This document shows, one piece after another, positions 51,152-61,100 of a stretch of DNA of 64,000 nucleotides. Source of the DNA: Phalacrocorax aristotelis (lineage: Eukaryota > Chordata > Aves > Suliformes > Phalacrocoracidae); the NCBI RefSeq assembly GCF_949628215.1, contig NC_134276.1:8397690-8461689 (forward strand), read 5' to 3'. The notes below the pieces were generated by a model. It worked only from the letters and a program-made list of their open reading frames with translations. It had not been told where the DNA came from and ran no database searches. The translations under genes and the position numbers were made by a program. Every line of letters begins with the position of its first letter. Position 1 is the stretch's first letter.

Positions 51152-51383
51152 GCGCCAGGGGAGGTTTAGTTTGCATATTAGGAAAAATTTCTTTACTGAA
51201 ACCGCAGCCAGGCATTAGAACAGGCTGCCCAGAGAGGTGGTGGAGCCACCAGCCCTGGAGGCGTTCAAAAACATGTAGATGTGGCACTTTGGGACAAGGT
51301 TCAGGAGGCCTGGGGGTGCTGGGTTGATGGCTCGACTTGATCCAAGAGGTCTTTTCCAACCTTAATGATCCTATGGTTCTATG
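51152..51383 (+). mobile_element. CR1 LINE 3' fragment upstream of CCDC90B
   Basis: The last ~230 bases of a CR1: AGGGGAGGTTTAG, then a lysine-rich stretch, AACAGGCTGCCCAGAGAGGT, and the terminal TTTTCCAACCTTAATGATCC, TATGGTTCTATG. It lies about 400 bases before the CpG island. Confidence 0.9.
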
Positions 51384-51865
51384 TTTTTCCATTTCTGCGC
51401 AGTGTCTGAACACTGCCTGTCTCTGAGCCCTTGGACCAGCCCACCAACACAGGCCTCTCTCTGGATAGCCCATCTCTGTACATTTTCCAAGCAAGACCAG
51501 TCTGCAGACTTTGTTTCCTATCTCCTCCTCTACCTGCCGTGTTCTGTGGGTGTTTTAACCCTGCCTGTTCATCCCGGCTCTCAACAGGCATCAACACATT
51601 TTACACATGCTGTAGCGCCAGAGGCCAGGCCGCTCGCTGCCATCACTGGCCTAAAACCTCAACCAACCCAGACTTATTTGCTACAGATCAGCCCCTTGAG
51701 CACCACCACGCCTTGGCCAAGCTATGAGGCACGCCTGTGGTCTGAAGCAGCCGGGCTGCGGGCAGCAACGTGAGATTATACACGGCGAGGAAGGACACGG
51801 GACAGCTCTCTGAGGGACCAACACGGCGCCGCCTCCGAACCGCCTGCTCGGCAGAAGCGCCGCCG

Positions 51866-51875
51866 GCGCATGCGC
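51866..51875. promoter_or_regulatory. NRF1-type site 1
   Basis: A perfect palindrome GCGCATGCGC, the core bound by NRF1 dimers, about 140 bases upstream of the coding start. NRF1 controls many nuclear genes for mitochondrial proteins. Confidence 0.75.
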
Positions 51876-51912
51876 CACGGCCGCCGTAGCACCTCCCCAC
51901 CGCCCCCGGGGG

Positions 51913-51938
51913 ACTACGCTACCCAGCGAGCCCCGCGG
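51913..51938 (+). promoter_or_regulatory. ZNF143/THAP11-like (SBS) site
   Basis: Begins ACTACGCTACCCAGCGAG and ends in CGCGG. It resembles the ACTACNNNTCCCAGNNNGC pattern of ZNF143 sites, with mismatches in the centre. It lies between the two NRF1-type sites. Confidence 0.55.
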
Positions 51939-51944
51939 CGCCCG

Positions 51945-51960
51945 CCCGGAAGGGGCGGGT
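51945..51960 (+). promoter_or_regulatory. ETS-like plus SP1-like site
   Basis: CCCGGAAGGGGCGGGT joins an ETS core (CCGGAAG) and a GC box (GGGGCGGG) directly upstream of the second NRF1-type site. Such pairs are common in housekeeping promoters. Confidence 0.5.
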
Positions 51961-51963
51961 GCG

Positions 51964-51973
51964 GCGCATGCGC
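51964..51973. promoter_or_regulatory. NRF1-type site 2 (overlaps upstream ATG)
   Basis: A second perfect GCGCATGCGC, 98 bases after the first. The ATG at 51968 is formed by the motif itself, which argues that it is not the main start codon. Confidence 0.75.
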
Positions 51974-52003
51974 AGTGGGGGCAGCGGGTGGTGGCGGGCC
52001 GCT

Positions 52004-52112
52004 ATGAGGGGCGCTCGGCGTGCGGCTGCTATCCTCACCTGGGGCGGTGGGGCCAGCTGGGGCCCGGCCCTGCTTTCGGCCCAGCCCCTGCTCCCTCCGG
52101 CCGCTCGGAGAG
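52004..52112 (+). CDS. CCDC90B: CCDC90B coding exon 1 (presequence)
   Basis: The ATG at 52004 opens [13 protein letters not shown] and runs 36 codons to a donor AG|GTGAG after 52112, leaving one base for a glycine codon split with exon 2. An in-frame ATG at 51968 would add 12 residues (269 in all), but it lies inside an NRF1-type promoter motif, and the 52004 start gives the length expected for the family. Poorly conserved sequence is normal for a cleaved presequence. Confidence 0.8.
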
Positions 52113-55100
52113 GTGAGAGGCGCCGGAGGGCCGTACTTGGCCCCCTGTTGGGGCGGCTGCCTGGGAGTGGTCGTGGGGGCCTGTCCCTGGGCGGTGGGTG
52201 AGGGAGCACCGAGGGCCTCCCTTTGGGGCTGTGGCAGGTCCGAGACAAGGGCGTGCTCTGTGGGCAGGAGCAGCCGGTTCGGCAGGTGATGGGGGCTGGC
52301 AGAGGGTGTGAGGCGGAAGGGGCGGGGGGGAGTTAGCCAAGGGGTGCAGAAAGTCAGCACGAAAGGGTGCCTCAGGTACGGCTTGTGCAAGCTTCAGTGA
52401 GTTTTGAGGACGGCTTTGGGCTGAGCTGTGTGTTGAAGCTGATGCAAGGGTCTAGAGAACAAGGGTGCTGGGGAGCAGTTGAGGGAGCTGGGGGTGTTTA
52501 GTCTGGAGAAGAGGAGGCTGAGGGGAGACCTTACCGCTCTCTACAACTACCTGAAAGGAGGCTGCAGTGAGGTGGGAGTTGGTCTCTTCTCCCAAGTAAC
52601 AAGTGACAGGATGAGAGGAAAAGGCCTCAAGCTGCATCGGGAGGTTTAGATTAGATATTAGGAAAAATTTCTCTACTGAAAGAGTGGTCAGGCATTGGAA
52701 GAGGCTGCCCAGAGAGGTGGTAGAGTCACCATCTCTGGAGGTATTTAAAAGTCATGTAGACATGGCACTTCAGGGCATGGTTTAGGAGGCCTGGGGGTGT
52801 TGGATTGGCAGTTGGACTTGATCTGAGAGGTCTTTTCCAACCTTAATGATTCTGTGATTTAGTGGTGCACTTAGCAGTGCCAGGTGAACAGTTGGACTTG
52901 ATGATCCTAGAGGTCTTTTCCAACCTAAACGATTCTGTTATTGAGTCAATAGCAGAGTGAAGCGATAGGAAAAAGAGCAGCATGTCTAGGCAACCAAAAG
53001 CTTTGTGCTGTAATATCAGCTTTTCTGAGTGAATGTCTCTACGATATATATGTTCAATCCATTAAAAAAAAAAAGTGCTAATGCATTTAGAGGACAAAGA
53101 GCTGCATGTTTAAAAGCTGTTATGGCTCAGTGAAAAGAATATTTTATTCCGCAGTAAAGTTTAGAGTTGTTTTAAATTATTTGTATGTAGTATTCAGCAT
53201 TCATGCACTTAAACATAAATCTTTTTATCTTAAATCTTATACAAATTTGTTTTGGATGCTACAGCTGGTTTAGTAACAGTCACTTCTTTAGAGTAGGTAT
53301 AAGGTAAATTGTAACTGGATTTATCTAGCAGTGGCACAATACAACTTTAATAATAAACATTTGTTTAAATGATATAAAGCCATTGAGTCAAGGTCTAGAT
53401 AAGATACAGAACAACATTTTGCTTAAGGCAGAGAGCCAGCAGTGAGAAAGGTTTCAAATAAGCATGGATTTAGAAGTAACAGGGCTTTTTAGATAACAAA
53501 GAGTCTATCAGAATAGAATCTGTAATGTGTAAGGGCCCACAAAGATAAGATGAAGGGGAAAATATACTTCAAATAAAGCAGGAGAAGCAGTGAGACATCT
53601 TGTGGGAAGGCATTCACATAATAAATAGGGAGGATTTTTAACTAATACCTATCTCTGAGGTATTAGGTGCAAACATTGTATCACTTTGTTTCCCAGTTAC
53701 TTTTCTGGTGAACCAATATATTCATTCTGAACATTAGATTTGCTTCACTTACTGAAATAAAAAATCTGTAGCTTTAACTTTACACATGGCACTCTCTTTG
53801 CTGGAAAGGATAGATCACTATCACTAGAAGAAAGTGTAAAAAGAATGTGATTGAGGGGTTCTGTGAAGAACTAAATGAATTATGTAAGCTGTAGGCAGCA
53901 GAAATTGGCAGTGTGTTAGAACTGCTGATGTTTTAAAAGTAGGAAAGTTATATCAGTGATATTTCTCAAATATTACAATAGAACTGGTTGGGGTGCTTTA
54001 TTTTTGGTGTATCAGGATGCTTGTCTGTTGCAGAGCCTCCTAGTTATACAAATGCAATTAAGATTGATATGAGTCCTAGTAAATATAGATTTCCTATGGA
54101 AAAGGGTTTGATGGTTTCTGGCGTGTGCTGTAACCAAGCTATCAAAAGGACCCAGCTTTTTGTTGCAACTTCCATGCAGCTTTGCTATGATGAAAGAAAT
54201 TAAAGTTGGCCTATTGCGTGATAAACCAATGAGGTTAAGTTTAAAGCACATGTTTTCACTTCCAGGTTTTGCTGCCACGCTCATTAGGAAGTCGTATGAT
54301 GTCAGAAGAGTTGAAATCACTCCCCTGGAGCAGAGGAAGGTAACTTTTGATACTCATGCTTTAGTGCAAGATCTGGAAGCCCATGGTAAGTGATATCTGA
54401 TAAGTAATTAAAAGGAAAACTTTTAGTTTAAGTACTAAAACTTTTAATGCCATTAATTTTCCCAGAGTACCAATACTTTGTGTTATAAACTGTTTTGGCA
54501 GCCTCTTGAGAGGTTGGTGAAGGAGGGACGTCTTCCTGCTGAGGAATACAGTTCAAAACTGTTATCGTTACTTTACATCTAAAGAACTGTTTTGTTGCAA
54601 AAATGAAGTTTTAATAGATGTTTCTTCTACTAGCCTGCTAACAGTAACTTCAGGTTTTTCCTAACTAGAAATATTTGCAGCAGCATGGTGCTGTGATACA
54701 TTCTTAATACCTGCACTTTTATTTTGTGAGTGTGGCTATCTGAGGTCAGGTGAAAGGTCATCCAGCCCTGGGTCCTGTCTCCTGACAGCAGCTGAGTTAG
54801 TGCCTGCAGAAGTGTGTTGAAAAGGGGCAGATGTACAGTAGGATGTGTCACATACTTTCTAAGCCTCCAGTTGTTTACACCTTGAAAGTATTTTGGGTCA
54901 GGTGTGAGTTTTAGTAACCTTCAGTGGAAATGTTTTCACAAGCTTATTCAGTCCCTGAGCCACCGTAAAGTGATTAGTACCCAAAACATCCTTTTTTTTT
55001 TTAATGGAGTTTCAGACATCCGCTCCTTTTGTTTATGCAGAATCTGGCTTCTACAAGGCTAATCTGTTGCACACTCGGACCTCTTCTGGGAAGGGGGAAG

Positions 55101-58100
55101 GAGGAGCATTTGATATCTTGTGTCATTTGTGATTATGTAAATTCCTGTCATGTTCCCCCATCGTTCTTTCCAAACAGAAGAGTCCTAGCATGTTGAATTT
55201 TTCCTTCAGCAGTAGCCTTTCCATACTTTTGATCGTTCATGATGCCCTTCTGTAAACCTTTTCCACTTCTATCGCATCCTGTTTCATAGGGGAGGGAACG
55301 GAGCTGCTGGCGCTCTTTGACAGCTGAATGTCCCATGGATTTGGATGGTGACGTAATGTTGCATCTGTCCTTTTCCTAGTCATTCCTAAGGGTTTGGTCT
55401 GCTTTGTTGATCCCTACTAAGCACTGAATTGATATCCTCATCAGACTAGCAACTACTTTTTAAAATCCCAAGATCTTCCTCCTGAGTGGCAGTTGGAGCT
55501 TTATCCAATCTGAGGACAGGATTTTTTCCACTATTTGGGTCTAATGATATGTTTATAATTAGAAGACTCCTAGTAGTTCACTAACGATGTTTGATTTTTC
55601 GTGCTTGTCAGACTTGTCAGCCTGTTCCCTACATCTCTTCTGGATCTGTTTTTAAACACTGGCATTGTATTTGCCATTTCGTAGTCCTCAGGTAACCGAG
55701 GTAGGCTGTCAGGTGTTACTTGTCCTTAGTACCAACTCCGCTATTTCTTGAGTTCCTTCAGAACTGGTGGGGTGAAGTCTGTCTGGTGCTGGTACGCTGT
55801 GGTGTTACTCAGTTTAATATGTTTTGTAACTTCTACAAATACTAGAGTGCCGCAGTGACAGGGCTCTACAGGTAAAACCTACAAGCATCACAGATGTGAG
55901 GGGGGCACTTAGTTTTTCTCAAACTTGCTGCAGGCAGTTTTCAGGCTTCATTCTCTTGCATATATGAATTTCTCCATATTTTTTGAACTTCCATGCAACA
56001 AGGGTAGTTCCTGCTGTAGCGGAAGAAAAAAAAATAATGAATTGGCAAAAACCTAAGTCTGAAAATTCAGAGGAACTGAAGCAGTGCTATCACACCTCTT
56101 AGTGGAAGGAAACTGTCACAAAGCACGCGTAGCTTTTTTTAGTAATGCAAACCAGCGGTGCAGCTTGACAGTGCCAGTATTTTAGAAGGGAGAAGTGGCA
56201 TATTTCTCTACATAATTTGCCCTGAAAGCATTTTTCAACAAAAAGTTAATTGATCCCACTTTATAAAACAGGTCAATTGAAATACGACACATCAGTGAGA
56301 CTGCCGGAAGTAAGTCCTTAGGGCCAAAGCTCTCAGCTCTAGACCAGATACAGCAAAAATGACAGCTGGGGTTTGGGGTTTTTTCCACTGTTCACTCTAC
56401 GTCATCTTTAACGCTTCAAAATTGCACCCAGCTACGGACAAAGTGTAATTTTTATCATCAGAAAGCAAAAATCCCAGTTTGAATTCATTCTGCAGGCGGT
56501 GGATGCAGTAGTTTTAAAATGTTTTGCATGCGTTTGTTTCCGTGCTGAACAATTTCAATATATGCAGGCTGACTTTTTAACTTTATTATTCTATAGGATG
56601 CATGCTTTGTAGCTCCAGGTAAGTCTGGTTTTAACAGAACTTGTCAAAGTTCATTATAAAGTCAAATTTTGCTGAATTATTTTTGTAACGCATGAACAGA
56701 TAAACAACGTATATAAATCTCGTCCTCCTGTCAGCTGCATGCGTAGACTATTTCAGTATATGAAAAATTACCGTGCTTCAGGTTTTTGCAGCATTAAGTC
56801 CGTGTTTTTTCTAGTTAAAAGTCACAGTGACTGGCTCCTTGCTGACAGCTCCCAGTCACTGTGTGACTTCCCATCTGCTGCTGTACCGATGTACAGCACT
56901 TGAGTGTCCCTAGTTTATTATGTACCTCTTGCTCTTCTCTTCATCCAGCTTTCTAATACAACCTGAACTGTCATCCTTCAACTGTCTTCTAGGCTTTGGG
57001 AAGGAGCAAGCGGAGACCATCGTATCAGCATTAATAACCCTGTCGAATGTCAGCTTAGACACGGTCTATAAGGACATGGTTACCCAGGCTCAGCAGGTAA
57101 ACAGTGATCTGTGGTGTCTGTATGCAGCGCTGTGTAACCATAACGGCTCATTTTTGTGTATTTAAAAGACAAGTGAGCAATTCTGTATAGAACTATAGAC
57201 ACTTCACTGAGAGGTCTTCCTAAGTTTCAAGGTGGTATTAAGAATAGTAATATCTTACACGTTTCATCTCACAGGAGTGTTTTCCAAATGCAACCACAAC
57301 ATATAAATGTAATGCAGAGGTTGCTTCATTTGCTGCTGAAAAGCGCTGTGGTGCACCCAGACTTTTAATGGTGCTTCACAATGGCTGAGAGCAAAAGAGA
57401 GACTCAAGGAGGCATTCATGGATGTAACAAGAACACCTGAAATAGCAGAAAATTGTCAGTGTTTTTACTGAACTTGAGTAAATATGTCCGCTCTCTTCTG
57501 AGATAAGGTGTGTTTGTCCTATTTTCCTATTCATAAACTACCGTTAAAACTATTTCATGATTTTACTCTCCATTTCAGTCTCTAAAGCTACATCTATAGT
57601 AAAAGCTAAACATGCCGAGGGTGTGAGCACAAACACTGTGGCAGGGTTGTCCAGAGCCACTGGTTCCATTTTGACCTGCGCCAGCTCTTGGTAGCCCTGA
57701 CTTGGGCACTGTTTGTGTGAAAGTATAGGGCCAGGAACTGTTCCCATGAGGCGGGGTGTTCAGAGCCGCCCCGGTTTAGGGGGAAGAGATTTTTAGCCGT
57801 CTGGATGTAATCTGTGGTGTGTTGTGTGCCCTCGGGGACAGAAGCGGGCTCTGAATTACTTGTTATAAACCTGGCTGTTGGCGCTGGCCAGGTCAGCACC
57901 AGAGCCTGTGCCCAGCGAAGCATCGAGGTGTCTCCCTGGCTTAGATGTTGAGGTTATCGTTTGTGGACATGTGTGGAGGCGGTGAATTAGTGAAGCAGCG
58001 TGGCTGGCTAGTCTGTTCATAGTAGAGGCGGTGACAGGCTTCATTTTAACGAATTGCCAAAATAAAAAGAACTTCAGGGTGTTTTTGTAGGCTAGATGTT

Positions 58101-61100
58101 GGGGCCAGGATAATAAAGCCCTGATGCATAGTCATGGCTTTAATAATTACTCAGGAAGGCTGTGCAAGCTGAAATTACGTGCCGTTCTTCTTCAATGAGT
58201 TAATGCAATTAAGCATTCATTGCTATTTTATTTAAACTGCTGAGCCTTACTTCGAACAGACTTTTATCTTACTGGCATTTATTATTAATAAAAGTTATCT
58301 AACTTTTTTCTATGAATCTCGGAAGACAAGAACTTGTGTCACTCTGTTCTTTTTCATCAAAATGGAAACCTTTCTTTCTGGAGATCCTGTTTGCCATGCT
58401 AACTTTTTTACGTAAAATATCACCTGCATGGAATCGCACTAGGCAGGAGCGCTGGTTTTATAGTCAGTGTGGGGGATGGATGTTTTAAGATGGGATGAGG
58501 AAAATTATCCTCATCGGTGTAAATGGGACTGAAGTTCTCCCAGGAATTGTAAGAACTTCGTTGTGTTCAATGAAGTAAAGTCAGACTTCAGTGGAAGTTG
58601 AGTCAGGGCATGTTTTAAGGAATGGAAGAATTCAACATAGGATCTGAGACATCCCGTTTGTTTGCAGTCTGAATGAGAGCTCTTTGTTTTGCTGGCTTTC
58701 AGCATTAAAAGCTTTAAAAGCAGAATCCCACAGAGGTGTGATGAGAGATAAGGCATCTTCTGTGCTAAATAGCAGGGTAACTTCCTTATGCTAGCTAAAG
58801 GAGTATCGCTTTTGAGATTCTAAAATACGAAGTATCTTCCTTTATTTTCTTTTTTTTCACTCTGTAGTTCACAAATAGCAGTTGAAGTCTGAGCTTGTCA
58901 ATCCAAGCAGCAGGAAGGATTTTTTTACTGCTTTCCAGCAATGTTTTAATAGTGTGCCTCACCCTTTTGGCGCTGAAAGGGCACTGTGATACTCATATTA
59001 TTAAGTCCTCAGCTTTTGATGACTCTGGGCAAGAAATGGAAGTGCTTACTTGGGAACTGGATCAAACCAACAATTAATCGTCCCGCTCTACTCAGCGCTT
59101 GTCAGGCCACACCTGGAGCACTGTGTACAGTTCTGGTCCCCACTATACAAAAAGGATGTGGACAGGCTGGTGGAAGGGGTCCAGAGAAGGGCCACCAAGA
59201 TGACCAAAGGACTGGGAAGCTGCCATACGAGGATAGGCTGAGAGAGCTGGGTTTGTTCAGCCTTGAGAAAAGGAGGCTCAGAGGGGATCTCATCACCACG
59301 TACCAGTACTTAAGGGGCAGCTACAAAGAAGATGGAGACTCCCTTTTTACACGGAGTCCCATGGAGAGGACAAGGGGGAACGGACACAAGTTGCTCTTGG
59401 GGAGATTCCAACTGGACATGGGAGGGAAATTTTTCACACTGAGGACAGTCATCATTGGAATAATCTCCCCAGGGAAGGGGTTGACTCGGCCGCGTTGGAC
59501 ACCTTCGAGAGTCGTCTGGACAGGGTGCTGGGCCATCTTGTCTAGATTGTGCTCTTCCCAGAAAGGTTGGACTAGATGATCCCTGAGGTCCCTTCCAACC
59601 TGGGATTCTGTGATTCTGTAATGCTCCATAGTTCATTGAAAGTGGAAGTGAATGAAGGACTAACCTGTAGTTTTGGATCCATTTCACAGCTACTCGGGCT
59701 GATACCTCTGGATTTTTTGCTTAAATTCAGAGTAGTGTATTAAAGCAACAGAAAAAGCATAAAGCCAAAATCTCTTGAGGCTTTCAGACAAATCGCAGCT
59801 ATAAAATTCTGTCACTTTCTTGTTGGAGAGTCTCCCCATTTTTTCACTCTGCAGTATCTAATTCCATAATTTGAGACCTAAAAATCTGCACTTTCCTTTA
59901 CTTAGAACAAATCATGCAACTTAATCAATGCCGTGCTTGATTGTTTTGAAGGAAATAACTTTACAGCAGATAATGGCGCATTTGGACTCCATTCGAAAAG
60001 ATATGGTCATCCTGGAGAAAAGTGAATTTGCAAACTTGAGAGCGGAGAATGAGGTACTAATATTTGTAATTAAGCAGTTAAATTGTAATATATGTTGCGT
60101 TATACCTGTTGTGCATTTTTGTGGAAGAAAACATGAATGTAAATGTAATTATGGATGCTTTTATCAGTGAAGTGTTTGTAGATTACAGCTTCTGTGATCG
60201 CATAAAAATATATTTCATGTGATAAGTCTTGCTCAGTTCTTCTGTAAAGAAAGAAAAAAATCTACACGTATAGAATCCTCTTTTGTATTTTTATTTAAGG
60301 GGGTTCTGGTAGAGTCTTGTCACCATTAGCTGTACAGTGCAGGGAGAGTAGTCAGCCGTTTCTTTGCAGCAACTTAAACTGGAGATTGAGACACGTTTCG
60401 CTTCTGCATGACAGCATTTTGGTATTTTTCTGCTGTCTTTAGTCTCAGAATAACAGGATCATTACAAAATTATTCTAAAATTATTACATTATTACAAAAT
60501 AATCCCTTTATTTTGAGCAAAATTCCCAGCACATTATATATGGCTGCACAGATGGAACACACTGGTTAGGATATTTAATCAAGAACAAATTTCCCCATTG
60601 GGAGAAAAACAGAAGAATGATTGCGTCATGCGGCGGTAACGCTCACATGACTGATTAACTTCGTCAGCAGTTTTCTGAATTTGTAATATGTTTTTTTCTC
60701 CTCTCCACTTAGAAAATGAAAATCGAATTAGATCAAGTTAAACAGCAGCTAATGGTAAGTAAAGAGCAAGTGCCTACACGCTCCTATTAGGGAAAGCAAG
60801 TAGTTATTTTCATAATCTTTATTTGCTTTAAAGAATGAAACCGGTAAAATCCGAGCTGACAGCAAGCTAGACATAAACCTGGAAAGGAGCAGGGTGACGG
60901 ATATGGTAAGCTGGCCTACGAAGATACCCGTAGTAGTTCTGCATCTTGTTCTCTGTTACTACGATTGTAACTTATCTTTTATCCACAGTTCACAGATCAG
61001 GAGAGGAAACTGATGGAAGCAACTACAGAGTTTCATAAAAAAGTAAGTATTGAACAAAGCTCACTTTATACTGAACAGGATAGAGTTACATGGCAGCTGT

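Larger units (their letters stand above)
51770..52340 (+). promoter_or_regulatory. CCDC90B: CpG-island promoter of CCDC90B
   Basis: CpG density and GC content rise sharply at about 51770, unlike the AT-rich flanks, and fall again after about 52340. The island covers the 5' end and exon 1. No TATA box is obvious, as expected for a housekeeping promoter. It contains NRF1-type, ZNF143-like, ETS-like and SP1-like sites. Long open frames on both strands here are a GC-content artefact. Confidence 0.88.
52113..54265 (+). other. CCDC90B: CCDC90B intron 1
   Basis: 2153 bases. The first ~230 bases belong to the CpG island. Sense CR1 tails occupy about 52450-52945. The rest is AT-rich with no feature that I recognise. 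Confidence 0.85.

Noticed and set aside
51968..52003. Upstream ATG of CCDC90B as the main start
   Set aside because: Formed by an NRF1-type motif and adds 12 residues beyond the usual family length; kept only as an alternative.
51914..52390. 158-codon proline-rich frame on the minus strand over the CpG island
   Set aside because: Long frames on both strands are expected in very GC-rich DNA with few stop codons; no conserved motif or splice context was seen.
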